Source: Caldilineaceae bacterium
GTDB taxonomy: Bacteria > Chloroflexota > Anaerolineae > Caldilineales > Caldilineaceae
NCBI GenBank assembly: GCA_022842065.1
Contig: JALHQH010000003.1
Location: forward strand, 62,001-126,000
Reading direction: 5' to 3'
DNA: 64,000 nt
The translations under genes and the position numbers were made by a program. The notes under the pieces were generated by a model. The model worked only from the letters and a program-made list of their open reading frames with translations. It was not told the origin of the DNA and made no database searches. How positions within the stretch are numbered: position 1 is the stretch's first letter; each line of letters begins with the position of its first letter. Below, piece after piece: positions 1-8,097 of this stretch.

Positions 1-900
1 GTGCTGGCCAAGAGTGATGCCGACACCTGTTTTGTGCGCCCAGCCCTGCAAAGTGGCAACATTACCCTGTGGACTAACAGCCTGGTCAAGCAGGTGTTAA
101 CCGATCAGAGTGGTCGTCGCGTCACGGGGGTAACGGTAGCACGCCAGGGACAGGTGGAGACCGTTTATGCCGATGTCGTGGTGGTGGCCTGTGGTGCAAC
201 TAATACTGCGATGTTGCTCTTTCAATCGGCTACTGACAAACACCCTAACGGGTTGGCCAACTCCTCTGGTCTGTTGGGGCGCAACTATATGGTCCACAAC
301 AATACGGCGCTGATGGCGGTCGCCCCCCTGCGCATCAACCGCACCGTCTTTCAGAAGACGATTGCGGTCAATGATTTCTATTTCAAAGGGCCAGACTTCG
401 CTTACCCGATGGGCAATATCCAGGCGCTAGGCAAGTTGCAGGCCGGCATGCTTACCGCCGCGCAACCGCTCGTTCCCCGCCCGCTGCTGCAAATGATGGC
501 CGACCGCAGCGTCGATTGGTGGGTGATGTCCGAAGATCTGCCTGACCCCAACAATCGGGTCGAACTGGGGCCGAATGGCAAACCACGGGTGCATTGGCGG
601 CCCAACAATCTGGTTGCCCACCAGCGCTTGATCGCGGCCGGTCGCCAGATGTTGCGCGCCGCGGGTTATCAGTTCACCTTTATCAAGCGTATGGGCATCG
701 AAACCAATTCGCACCAATGTGGCACCGCACGCATGGGTGATGATCCCGCCACCGCCGTCCTCGATCCCTACCTGCGCAGCTACGACGTTGAAAATCTCTT
801 CGTGGTCGATTCATCCTTCTTCCCCTCCTCCTCGGCGATGAATCCAGCCTTGACGATTGCCGCAATGGCCTTACGCACTGCGGAAAAAATTATTGGGTGA
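1..900 (+). CDS. GMC-family FAD oxidoreductase, C-terminal part (5' end outside window)
   Basis: The C-terminal GMC oxidoreductase domain is clear near residues 235-298: NSHQCGTARMG, then the FAD-contacting stretch LFVVDSSFFPSSSAMNPALT with an Asn-Pro pair typical of the family. The earlier part (VVVACGATNTAMLLF) is the middle FAD-domain strand. Family members oxidise alcohols or sugars (glucose/choline dehydrogenase type). The N-terminal Rossmann GxGxxG is missing because the frame is open to the first base, so the gene begins upstream of the window. The substrate cannot be read. The next genes (HbpS-like, ROK kinase) run the same way, suggesting a sugar-related set. The TGA stop lies inside the left arm of an inverted repeat. 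Confidence 0.9.
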   Translation: MLAKSDADTCFVRPALQSGNITLWTNSLVKQVLTDQSGRRVTGVTVARQGQVETVYADVVVVACGATNTAMLLFQSATDKHPNGLANSSGLLGRNYMVHNNTALMAVAPLRINRTVFQKTIAVNDFYFKGPDFAYPMGNIQALGKLQAGMLTAAQPLVPRPLLQMMADRSVDWWVMSEDLPDPNNRVELGPNGKPRVHWRPNNLVAHQRLIAAGRQMLRAAGYQFTFIKRMGIETNSHQCGTARMGDDPATAVLDPYLRSYDVENLFVVDSSFFPSSSAMNPALTIAAMALRTAEKIIG

Positions 901-994
901 TTGGTAATTAGGTGATTGTGCTTGTCCAAATTACCCAATGGCGCACAGCGCCCGCAAAGCGATCACCCAATCATCAATCACCTAATCACCCAAT
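892..994. repeat. Intercistronic inverted repeat overlapping the stop codon
   Basis: Left arm 892-918 (attgggtgattggtaattag...) pairs with right arm 975-994 (caatcacctaatcacccaat). Both arms are built from repeated short words (ggtgatt / aatcacc). The loop is about 55 bases. The TGA stop of the preceding gene is in the left arm. It may act as an intercistronic RNA hairpin; no T-run follows, so a simple intrinsic terminator is unlikely. Confidence 0.7.
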
Positions 995-1018
995 CCCTAA
1001 CCACCAAAGGAAGCGCCC

Positions 1019-1435
1019 ATGTACCAACGATTTCACCTGAACCACGCCGACGCCGCCCGCATTGTTGACGCCATTCGCGCCGAATTAGAGAGCCAAGGCA
1101 AAGGTGCCGCCATCGCCGTGGTTGATAGCCAGGGCGAACTGCTTGCCTTTTTGCGCACCGATGGCTGCAAGTTGCCCTCGATTACCATTGCGATCAACAA
1201 AGCCTTTACCGCCGCGCGTGAACAGCGTCCCTCCAAGGAGATCGGCAACTCATCGCGCGAGAAACAGTGGCCGATGACCAACTTTGGCGACCCGCGCTAT
1301 ACCGCCTGGGGTGGTGGCGTACCCATTGTCTACCAAGGGCAAGTGGTGGGTGCCGTCGGCGTAAGTGGCTTGCCCGAGGCCGAAGATATCGTGTTGGCGA
1401 CGATGGGCGCGCAACTATTCACGCAAGCAGGATAG
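1019..1435 (+). CDS. GlcG/HbpS-family heme-binding-like protein (DUF336)
   Basis: This 138-residue protein has the GlcG/HbpS fold signature: an N-terminal helix, the strand AAIAVVDSQGELLAFLRTDG, the helix SITIAINKAFTAA, and the C-terminal Gly-rich part AWGGGVPIVYQGQVVGAVGVSG. Family members include the Streptomyces extracellular heme-binding HbpS and GlcG of the glycolate locus, and they often sit beside oxidoreductases. No signal peptide is seen, so it is probably cytoplasmic. It lies between a GMC oxidoreductase and a ROK kinase on the same strand. A modest AAAGG ribosome site lies 9 bases before the ATG. Heme binding is inferred from the family only. Confidence 0.85.
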   Translation: MYQRFHLNHADAARIVDAIRAELESQGKGAAIAVVDSQGELLAFLRTDGCKLPSITIAINKAFTAAREQRPSKEIGNSSREKQWPMTNFGDPRYTAWGGGVPIVYQGQVVGAVGVSGLPEAEDIVLATMGAQLFTQAG

Positions 1436-1520
1436 AACGCGGATTTTCCGGATTTGGCGGATTTTTGCCCATAAACGAAAACCCGTGCGAATCAGCCTAA
1501 TCCGCCAAATCAGCGTTCTA
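1433..1520. repeat. Intercistronic inverted repeat overlapping the stop codon
   Basis: Left arm is in two blocks, tagaacgc (1433-1440) and gatttggcggatt (1451-1463). Right arm is aatccgccaaatc (1499-1511) and gcgttcta (1513-1520). The TAG stop of the HbpS-like gene is the first triplet of the left arm. The right arm ends about 11 bases before the ribosome site of the ROK gene. Confidence 0.7.
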
Positions 1521-1544
1521 TCATCGCTAAAGAGGAGGGGTCAA

Positions 1545-2492
1545 ATGGCTCCCTATGTGATCGGTGCCGATTTGGGCGGCACCAAAATTGAATTGGGGTT
1601 GGTCGATCCCAACGACCGCATCGTTGCGCGCAAGCGGATTCCCACCGAGGCGCAGCAGGGCGCGGCCAGTGTCGTTGCGCGCATCGCTGCCTGCGTGGAG
1701 GAACTGGCAGGCGCGCTGCCCCCGTCAGCACAGATTGGCGCGCTGGGTATGTGTACCCCTGGGCCGGTCGATCATGTCAACGGCATCTTGTTCGATCCAC
1801 CGAATGTGCAGGGACTCCACCATGCGCCGCTGGGGCCAATGTTGGCTGAACGCCTGGGCATACCCGTCCGCCTGGAACATGATGCCAAAGCCGCGGCATT
1901 GGGTGAGTTTTACTTTGGGGCAGGGCGGGGCGAGCAGAGTATGGTCTACATCATTGTCGGCACCGGTGTGGGTGCGGCGCTGATTCTGGATGGGGTGGTC
2001 TACCGCGGGATGCATAACTCAGCCGGTGAATTTGGCCACACCGTGCTCGACCGCAACGGTTTACTTTGCTCCTGCGGCAATCGCGGCTGTGTCGAAACTT
2101 TTATGAGTGGTCCCCGCTTGGCCCAGTGGTATGCGATCCTGCAGGGCGGCCAGCCGACCGCAACCAGCGGACATTACTCGCCCATTGCCGGCGAAACGGT
2201 GGCACAGTTGGCGGCTGCGGGCGATCCGATTGCATTGGCCGTGATGACCCAGGCGGGCGAAGCACTTGGCGCAGCCATCGCTACATTGGCGATGATCGTC
2301 AACATCGACCTTTATGTCGTTGGCGGCAGTGTCGCCAAGTGTGGTGACCTGTTGTTAGGACCGGCCCGACGAGTTATCCCCCACCATGCCTTTGGCTCAG
2401 TGGCAGCCCATGTGCGTGTGGTCGCCAGTGGCTTGGACACCGACGCACCGATCCTGGGTTGTGCCTGGCTGGCTCGGCAACTGTTGCGCTGA
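1545..2492 (+). CDS. ROK-family sugar kinase (glucokinase-like)
   Basis: The N-terminal ATP-binding motif GADLGGTKIELGLVD, the second phosphate motif GTGVGAALILDG and the ROK signature with zinc site (GEFGHTVLDRNG, then CSCGNRGCVE) are all present, so this is a ROK kinase rather than a ROK repressor; no N-terminal helix-turn-helix is seen. Enzymes of this type phosphorylate glucose or N-acyl-hexosamines with ATP. The frame is open further upstream, but the ATG at 1545 follows an AGGAGGGG ribosome site and starts exactly at the conserved domain. The length of 315 residues is usual for bacterial ROK glucokinases. Exact sugar specificity is not readable. Confidence 0.92.
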   Translation: MAPYVIGADLGGTKIELGLVDPNDRIVARKRIPTEAQQGAASVVARIAACVEELAGALPPSAQIGALGMCTPGPVDHVNGILFDPPNVQGLHHAPLGPMLAERLGIPVRLEHDAKAAALGEFYFGAGRGEQSMVYIIVGTGVGAALILDGVVYRGMHNSAGEFGHTVLDRNGLLCSCGNRGCVETFMSGPRLAQWYAILQGGQPTATSGHYSPIAGETVAQLAAAGDPIALAVMTQAGEALGAAIATLAMIVNIDLYVVGGSVAKCGDLLLGPARRVIPHHAFGSVAAHVRVVASGLDTDAPILGCAWLARQLLR

Positions 2493-2579
2493 TTTGGCAC
2501 CGCGTCTGCCGCCCAACAGTTTGGACGACCGCTTTGTAACAAAAACCACATCTACCTCCCCGCTTGCCTGTTAAAATAC

Positions 2580-2597
2580 CTACCAAATGTTTGGTAG
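2580..2597. promoter_or_regulatory. Putative TetR operator O1
   Basis: Perfect 8-bp arms CTACCAAA / TTTGGTAG separated by TG. It overlaps the ribosome site (AGGAG, 2596-2600) of the TetR-family gene. A near-identical site lies at 3236-3253 before the next gene, which suggests autoregulation plus control of the neighbour. Confidence 0.7.
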
Positions 2598-2608
2598 GAG
2601 ATCATCGT

Positions 2609-3217
2609 TTGTCCCAACAATCAGCACCATCTGAAGCCCGCGCACGAGTATTAGACGCCGCTGCCCAACTCTTTGCCGAGCGTGGCTATGCGGGTGTCAC
2701 CCTGCGCGATATTGCCGCGGCGGTGGGTATTCGCCATGCGTCGCTTTATTACCATGTGCCCGGCGGTAAAGAAGAGTTATTTGTCGAAGTGACCCAACGT
2801 CACCTGGAACAGCATCGTCGCGGGTTGACGGCAACGATGGTGGCGGCAGGCCCCGATATCCAGCGTCAACTCTATGCGGCTGCACAGTGGTTCTTGAGCC
2901 AACCTCCTATTGATTTGGTACGCATGTCCTATGTTGATATGCCGGCCATTGCGCCAGTTGAAGCCGCTCGTCTGAGTGAACTGGCTCTTAACGCGCTGGT
3001 TACGCCGGTGGAGGAAGTATTACATGCAGCGAAAGCGCGGGGTGAAATCGACCATAATGACCTGGGATTAATCGCCGGTGGTTTGGTGGGCATGATTGAA
3101 AGTCTGCATTCGGTGCCAGAGTATGCCTTTGGTGAGCCAGACATGTTGAATAAGAGCCGTTATGAGATGGCGCAGAAGCTGATCGATGTGATGTTGCGTG
3201 GATTGGCCGCTGGTTAG
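2609..3217 (+). CDS. TetR/AcrR-family transcriptional regulator
   Basis: The N-terminal helix-turn-helix is clear (RVLDAAAQLFAERGYAGVTL, then RDIAAAVGIRHASLYYHV), followed by an all-helical ligand domain with no recognisable subfamily signature; total about 202 residues. I chose the TTG at 2609 because AGGAG lies 8 bases upstream; an earlier in-frame TTG at 2564 would put the palindromic operator inside the coding region. Two palindromes of the form CTACCAAnnnnTTGGTAG flank the gene, one over its own ribosome site and one before the DUF418 gene, so it probably represses itself and the downstream membrane-protein genes. The inducer is unknown. Confidence 0.9.
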   Translation: MSQQSAPSEARARVLDAAAQLFAERGYAGVTLRDIAAAVGIRHASLYYHVPGGKEELFVEVTQRHLEQHRRGLTATMVAAGPDIQRQLYAAAQWFLSQPPIDLVRMSYVDMPAIAPVEAARLSELALNALVTPVEEVLHAAKARGEIDHNDLGLIAGGLVGMIESLHSVPEYAFGEPDMLNKSRYEMAQKLIDVMLRGLAAG

Positions 3218-3235
3218 TTTTTTTAATGGCAAAAC

Positions 3236-3253
3236 CTACCAACTTGTTGGTAG
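3236..3253. promoter_or_regulatory. Putative TetR operator O2
   Basis: CTACCAAC-TT-GTTGGTAG, perfect 8-bp arms, 56 bases before the DUF418 start codon. It matches O1 at 16 of 18 positions, and the arms still pair where they differ. Confidence 0.7.
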
Positions 3254-3308
3254 TCAACAATGCAATTTCAGTGTGTGTAATGATTGCTTAATGAAAGGAT
3301 ACTGAACA

Positions 3309-4580
3309 ATGATGAGTGTACCAGTTGTCGCAGGGCGCGTGGATCTGCTCTCACCAGTTACGGGCAAAGAGCGGATCGAAGTACTGGACATCTTACGCGG
3401 TTTTGCCCTCTTTGGCATTTTATTGGTGAATATGAGCTACTTTAAGGCCCCAGGTGGACCAACGGGGATTGGCAGCGATGCTGGGCCAGCCGGGTGGTTC
3501 ACCATCCTGAGCCTCTTGTTCCTAGTTGAATCCAAGTTTTTTACCCTTTTCTCGTTTCTCTTTGGGTTGGGTTTTGCCGTACAACTCAGCCGCGGGGCAA
3601 CGCAACCGGATGCCTTCAACCAGCGCTTTCTGCGGCGCTTAGCCATCCTGGCGCTTTTCGGCATTGCGCATATTTTTTTGCTCTGGGAAGGGGATATTCT
3701 GCTCCTCTATGCGCTGGTCAGCGGGCTGCTCTTTCTCTTTCGCCGGGCTGGCGAACGCACTTTATTGCGCTGGATCTGGTGGCTCTGGTTGATTCCGACC
3801 TTGCTCTTTAGCCTTGGCTTTGGTGGCTTACAGATTGCACGACAGTTGCCGACCACTGGGCCACAACTAACACAGGCAGATCGGGCCTTCGCCGAATTCT
3901 TTGCGACCGAGCGGGCAATCAGCGAAGCACGCTACCAGGCGATCAGCTATGGCGAAAGCATTGGGCTGCGGTTGCACAATTATGCGACCACGATTCCCTT
4001 GCTGATCGCGCGCTTCCCGACCGTCCTCGCCATGTTTTTGCTTGGCTTTTATGTGGGTAAGCGGCAGATTTTGGTACAGATCGGGGCGCATTTACCCTTG
4101 TTGCGCAGGGTGCGCTGGTGGGGGTTGACCGTTGGCCTGAGTGGCAGCCTCTTGATCACAGTGGGCTTTGCGCTGTTACCGCCAATCTCCACCTTGGCAA
4201 TTCTCTTCTTTAATCAAACGATCGGGCCGATCTTGTCGATGGGTTATGCCGCCACCCTGGTGCTGCTTGCCGATCAAACAAAATGGCAGCAACGCTTTAC
4301 CCCCTTGGCCGCGGCTGGTCGCATGGCGTTAACGAATTACTTGATCCAGTCGGTCGTCTGCACCTTGCTCTTTAATGGCTATGGACTCGGGTTGGTGGGG
4401 CAAGTTTCGGCCCCACTGGGAGTTTTGATCGCGATTACCATCTATGGGGTGCAGATTTGTCTAAGCCAGTGGTGGCTGCGCCGCTTCGCGTATGGGCCAA
4501 TGGAGTGGCTGTGGCGGTCGTTGACCTATGGCAAAATTCAAGCGATGTCATTGGACACACGCAAAATAACAAAAGTATGA
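3309..4580 (+). CDS. DUF418 membrane protein (YeiB-like)
   Basis: The protein starts with the typical DUF418 opening (RIEVLDILRGFALFGILLVNM) and has about 9-10 hydrophobic helices. The C-terminal DUF418 block is present (LAAAGRMALTNYLIQSVVCTLLFNGYGLGL and the terminal RRFAYGPMEWLWRSLTYG). Members are inner-membrane proteins related to acyltransferase-3 and heparan-acetyltransferase-like proteins; function is not established. ATG at 3309 (or 3312) follows GAAAGGA. It is preceded by a palindrome matching the operator of the upstream TetR gene, so it is probably that regulator's target. Length 423 residues fits the family. Confidence 0.88.
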   Translation: MMSVPVVAGRVDLLSPVTGKERIEVLDILRGFALFGILLVNMSYFKAPGGPTGIGSDAGPAGWFTILSLLFLVESKFFTLFSFLFGLGFAVQLSRGATQPDAFNQRFLRRLAILALFGIAHIFLLWEGDILLLYALVSGLLFLFRRAGERTLLRWIWWLWLIPTLLFSLGFGGLQIARQLPTTGPQLTQADRAFAEFFATERAISEARYQAISYGESIGLRLHNYATTIPLLIARFPTVLAMFLLGFYVGKRQILVQIGAHLPLLRRVRWWGLTVGLSGSLLITVGFALLPPISTLAILFFNQTIGPILSMGYAATLVLLADQTKWQQRFTPLAAAGRMALTNYLIQSVVCTLLFNGYGLGLVGQVSAPLGVLIAITIYGVQICLSQWWLRRFAYGPMEWLWRSLTYGKIQAMSLDTRKITKV

Positions 4581-4622
4581 CCTGTTGCAAGCAAGTGGGA
4601 TGCCATTGCGCAGCCGATTTAG

Positions 4623-4652
4623 TTGTCAAATGGTTTCGTGATAAGGTAAACT
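4623..4652 (+). promoter_or_regulatory. Possible sigma-70-type promoter of the MFS gene
   Basis: TTGTCA (4623-4628) and TAAACT (4647-4652) are separated by 18 bases, about 90 bases before the MFS start codon. Match quality is moderate and there is no other support. It suggests that the exporter may have its own promoter apart from the TetR-controlled one. Confidence 0.3.
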
Positions 4653-4742
4653 ATACACTTTACATGATGGTGAATTCGTCATGCGATCAACACTAATGAC
4701 TGACCGCAGTGTGGTCGCCGGCAGAAAAGGTAGAACAATCCA

Positions 4743-6026
4743 ATGAGTCATGCGAATCATTCGCAGCAACGCCAAGCTTCGCTTGGTTTTATTTTTGTCA
4801 CGCTCTTTTTAGATGTCATGGGGCTAGGCTTGATTATTCCAGTCTTGCCCAAGTTAGTGGAAAGTTTTGTCGGCAGTGCCGCCGCAGCGTCACAGTATTA
4901 TGGTTATATGGTAGCGGTTTATGCAGCCATGCAATTTCTCTTTGCGCCGATCATGGGTAGCCTCTCGGATAAGTATGGCCGTCGGGCAGTGATCCTGATC
5001 TCGTTGACTGGAGCTGGGATCGATTATCTGCTGCTAGCCTTTGCCCCCACCTTGGGTTGGCTCTTTGTGGGCCGGGTCATTGCCGGCTTGACTTCGGCCA
5101 ATATTACGGCAGTTACCGCGTATATTGCCGATGTGAGTCCGCCGGAGAAGCGGGCACAGAACTTTGGCTTGATTGGCATGGCCTTTGGGTTGGGCTTTAT
5201 TGCCGGGCCCTTGTTGGGTGGGCTGCTCGGTGATATTGGGCTGCGGGTCCCCTTTCTGGTCGTGGCCGCGATTACCTTGCTCAACGTCGTCTATGGCTAC
5301 TTTGTGTTGCCTGAATCGCTCAGCCCAGAAAATCGGAGTGAATTCTCCTGGGCCAAAGCCAACCCGGTGGGTTCGCTGGCCAGTCTGGGGCGCTATCCCC
5401 TAGTGTTGGGCCTGGCTGCGGTGACGGCCCTGGTTGGTCTGGCGCAGAACGCCATGTACAGTGTTTGGGTGCTCTATGTTGGCTACCGTTTTGATTGGGA
5501 TGTGCGTGATGTGGGTATCTCCTTGGCGGTGGTGGGGATCTCGTCGGCGCTGGTGCAAGGCGGCTTAATTCGGCAAATTATCCCGCGGATTGGGGAACGG
5601 CGCGCGATTATCTATGGCTTGGGGATTGGCTGTATTGCGAATATTCTCTATGGATTGGCGAACCAGGGCTGGATGATGTATCTGATTCCCTTTTTCGGCT
5701 CGCTTGGTTATGTGGCTGGGCCCAGCACCCAGGCGTTGATCTCAAAAAGTGTCCAGCCGAATGAACAGGGCGCAACCCAGGGGGCGCTAACCAGTATTCT
5801 CAGCTTGACTGGTGTCGTCGGCCCGATCATCGCCACGGCAGCCTTTAGCTTCTTTATCAGCGAACAGGCCCCCTTTCAAATACCGGGGATTTCCTTCTTC
5901 TTGGGCGCGTTGCTCAGCCTGCTCGCCATGTTCTTAGCGGCTTGGCTCTTTGCTACCCGCCCAATACCAACCACCCAAGGGCCGATTGAGACATTGGTGG
6001 AGAGTACACAGCCCCTGTCTCACTAA
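4743..6026 (+). CDS. MFS efflux transporter, TetA-like (DHA1 family)
   Basis: Twelve-helix major facilitator protein of 427 residues. Helix 1 reads [19 protein letters not shown], the usual start of TetA-type drug:H+ antiporters. The loop 2-3 motif [10 protein letters not shown] (DHA1 motif A) and the helix 5 antiporter motif region [12 protein letters not shown] are present. It sits in a TetR-DUF418-MFS run, a common layout for regulated export. The closest resemblance is to the tetracycline/multidrug group, but sequence alone cannot prove a tetracycline substrate. A perfect hairpin follows the stop. Confidence 0.9.
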   Translation: MSHANHSQQRQASLGFIFVTLFLDVMGLGLIIPVLPKLVESFVGSAAAASQYYGYMVAVYAAMQFLFAPIMGSLSDKYGRRAVILISLTGAGIDYLLLAFAPTLGWLFVGRVIAGLTSANITAVTAYIADVSPPEKRAQNFGLIGMAFGLGFIAGPLLGGLLGDIGLRVPFLVVAAITLLNVVYGYFVLPESLSPENRSEFSWAKANPVGSLASLGRYPLVLGLAAVTALVGLAQNAMYSVWVLYVGYRFDWDVRDVGISLAVVGISSALVQGGLIRQIIPRIGERRAIIYGLGIGCIANILYGLANQGWMMYLIPFFGSLGYVAGPSTQALISKSVQPNEQGATQGALTSILSLTGVVGPIIATAAFSFFISEQAPFQIPGISFFLGALLSLLAMFLAAWLFATRPIPTTQGPIETLVESTQPLSH

Positions 6027-6052
6027 CGTTTACAAACTCCCATATAAAGACG

Positions 6053-6100
6053 AACAGAGGGGATGATGCGCATCAAACAATGCGCATCATCCCCTCTGTT
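6053..6100. repeat. Perfect 21-bp inverted repeat after the MFS gene
   Basis: Arms 6053-6073 (aacagaggggatgatgcgcat) and 6080-6100 are fully complementary with a 6-base loop. It starts 26 bases after the MFS stop and probably ends its transcript, although only a weak T-rich stretch follows. The rest of the 6101-6233 gap shows no gene I can support. Confidence 0.75.
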
Positions 6101-6233
6101 GCGTTCTACCTCCTTTATCCACGGTAAAACATGGGCTTGCAAAATCGCGAGCTCATCGACATTTTGATTACCACTTGTTCCACAGACGCCATCTTCTGAG
6201 CAGCGCTGACCGTGGCGTGATTTCTGGAAAATC

Positions 6234-6278
6234 TCGTCGCGATCTCGTCGCGTTGCCGTCGCAGCGCACTGGTATGCT
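6234..6278 (+). promoter_or_regulatory. SARP-type promoter A: three 11-bp direct repeats plus extended -10
   Basis: Repeats TCGTCGCGATC (6234-6244), TCGTCGCGTTG (6245-6255) and CCGTCGCAGCG (6256-6266) are followed after 3 bases by TGG-TATGCT (6270-6278), an extended -10 box. The same layout and spacing recur at 12179-12223 and 17984-18028. SARP regulators are known to bind direct repeats of about 11-bp period just upstream of the -10. It points at the small gene at 6351. Some similarity to the SARP leader (GATTTCTGGAA before the repeats) remains, though no SARP gene is adjacent here. Confidence 0.75.
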
Positions 6279-6350
6279 CACCCCACAACGACAAAACAAT
6301 TCCCATGATGACGGGTTTGTACAGCGTTGGGAAGGGGCGAAATTCGTGTG

Positions 6351-6575
6351 ATGCCGACCAAACCACCCTACTATCGCATCTATCTGTTGACCGTCTGGCA
6401 GGAACAGAACCGCGGCCCGCCGGCCCAAATCACCTGGCGTTTTCGCCTGGAAGATCCGCGTACCGGTTGGCAGCAGGTGTTTGCTGACGCCTCAACCCTG
6501 ATGACCGCGTTACAGGCAATCACGGTCAAGTCTGATGAGACAGAAAAGCCGGAAGGAGATGAGCCATTAAGTTGA
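6351..6575 (+). CDS. Small protein of unknown function linked to SARP-type promoters
   Basis: A 74-residue soluble protein with no membrane segment. Visible blocks are PYYRIYLLTVWQEQNRGPP, WRFRLEDPRTGWQQVFAD and a final helix STLMTALQAI. I recall similar short Chloroflexota proteins with an RFxLEDxxTGxxxxFAxxxxL pattern, but I know no function. A TTG at 6327 would add 8 residues; the ATG at 6351 is preferred because homologous copies at 12398 and 18108 begin at the equivalent place. The copy at 12398 has a nonsense codon and the one at 18108 has lost its ATG, so this is the only intact member here. It is 73 bases downstream of the SARP-like -10 and 52 bases upstream of the PAP2 gene. Confidence 0.7.
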   Translation: MPTKPPYYRIYLLTVWQEQNRGPPAQITWRFRLEDPRTGWQQVFADASTLMTALQAITVKSDETEKPEGDEPLS

Positions 6576-6627
6576 TGACGACCGTTCGCTGATGCCACTT
6601 ATCCCATCTATCAAAAGGAGCAAACAA

Positions 6628-7986
6628 ATGAAGTTGATCCCGCGGTATTTCATTGTGTTGTGTATCTTATTGGCCGGCTGTGTGCCAATCCAACCAGCCC
6701 CGGCCCCCGTCGAACCTGATGCCGGCCGTTGGCAAACCTGGGTAGTGACCGATGTCGCGGCCGTGCGCCCCCCGGCCCCACCCGATCAGGCCGCGACGCA
6801 GGCCGAGTTACAGGAAGTTCAGGCGGCGGTGGCCGGCCGTGATGAAGCGGCCTTGCAGCAAATCGCCTATTGGGACAGTGGTGCGCCATCGTATCGCTGG
6901 ATCGAAATCGCCTTTGCGCAAAATCGCGCGACCCCTGGCTCCGGCCCTCGCGTCATGCGCATGATGTCCTTGCTCAATGTGGCGATCTATGATGCGATGG
7001 TCGCGGCTTGGGATGCCAAGTACACCTACAATCGCGCCCGTCCGGCGGCAATGTCACCTGGATTAGCGGTGGTGGCGCAACATACCAACACGCCTTCTTA
7101 TCCCTCGGAACAGGCGGTGGCGGCTGGTGCGGCTTCGACCATCCTGGCCTATATCTACCCAGATTTGGCCCAGGATTTCCAGGCCAAGGCGCAGGAAGCG
7201 GCCAATTCTCGGGTCGCTGCCGGTGCGAGTTTCCCTAGCGATGTGGCCGCCGGTCTGGCACTGGGCAAAGTCGTCGCAGAACAAGTGGTAGCCCGTGCGC
7301 AGATCGACGATGCCCTGCCCGCCTGGGATGGTGTGATTCCCACGGGCGATGGGTACTGGACGGGTGAGAAGCCGGTGGATCCCAATGCGGGTAAATGGCA
7401 ACCCTGGGTCTTGGCTACCGGCGATGAACTGCGCCCTGAACTGCCCATCGCCGCCGGTTCACCCGAACTAGCCACTGAACTGCAAGAGGTCGTAACGATG
7501 ACCCGTACCTGGCAGACCAACCAGATCGCCGCCGCCTGGCACTTACCCAGTGGCGCCTTTGAGAGTTGGTATAACTTTGCCAACCTGCGCATCTTCGAGC
7601 AGGGGCTGGATGCCAACGCGGTGGGTGCTGCGCGCATCTATGCGCTGATGGCGGTGGCCCAGTACGATGCCATCATTGCTGTCTGGGATGCCAAGTACAC
7701 CTACTGGACAGCCCGGCCCTTCCACCTGGATCCAACGCAGGTCGTCGTCTTCCCGACGCCTAACTATCCCAGCTTCCCGTCGGGTCATGCCGGCATTGCC
7801 AACGCCGCCGCCGAGGTGTTGGCCGACCAGTTCCCGGCCTATGCCGATCAGCTCCATGCCCGTGCCGCCGAAGCCTACGAATCGCGCATCCTGGCGGGCA
7901 TCCACTTCCGCTATGATATGGTCGATGGCAAAGCAATTGGCGTGGCGGTGGCGCAGAAGGTGATCGAGCACAACCAGGAGGATTGA
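6628..7986 (+). CDS. PAP2 / vanadium-haloperoxidase-like lipoprotein with a duplicated domain
   Basis: Start ATG 6628 follows AAAAGGAG; an earlier in-frame start lacks the signal. The signal peptide ends in a lipobox (LLAGC, Cys near residue 19), so it is a surface lipoprotein. The C-terminal half has the PAP2/haloperoxidase phosphate- or vanadate-binding motifs: YPSFPSGHAG and SRILAGIHFRYD. The N-terminal half repeats the fold: WDAKYTYNRARP near residue 128 matches WDAKYTYWTARP near 352, and PSYPSEQAVAAG and SRVAAGASFPSD align with the catalytic motifs but lack both histidines. Only the second half should be catalytic (acid phosphatase or haloperoxidase; not separable here). It follows the small SARP-linked gene and may share its promoter. 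Confidence 0.85.
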   Translation: MKLIPRYFIVLCILLAGCVPIQPAPAPVEPDAGRWQTWVVTDVAAVRPPAPPDQAATQAELQEVQAAVAGRDEAALQQIAYWDSGAPSYRWIEIAFAQNRATPGSGPRVMRMMSLLNVAIYDAMVAAWDAKYTYNRARPAAMSPGLAVVAQHTNTPSYPSEQAVAAGAASTILAYIYPDLAQDFQAKAQEAANSRVAAGASFPSDVAAGLALGKVVAEQVVARAQIDDALPAWDGVIPTGDGYWTGEKPVDPNAGKWQPWVLATGDELRPELPIAAGSPELATELQEVVTMTRTWQTNQIAAAWHLPSGAFESWYNFANLRIFEQGLDANAVGAARIYALMAVAQYDAIIAVWDAKYTYWTARPFHLDPTQVVVFPTPNYPSFPSGHAGIANAAAEVLADQFPAYADQLHARAAEAYESRILAGIHFRYDMVDGKAIGVAVAQKVIEHNQED

Positions 7987-8097
7987 GGCGGGGGCGGGTA
8001 AGTAAAGGTCACAGGCGAGGATGTTTTGCTGATATGGGGGATTCTGATAATGTCCCCCATATCATTCTGATTACTGATGTGATTGCACGAATGATGT

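Noticed and set aside
2564..2608. Earlier TTG start for the TetR gene
   Set aside because: It would place the palindromic operator in the coding region and has no ribosome site, whereas the TTG at 2609 has AGGAG at the right distance.
4743..6026. Naming the MFS protein tetA
   Set aside because: TetA-like motifs are shared with many multidrug exporters; substrate cannot be told from sequence.
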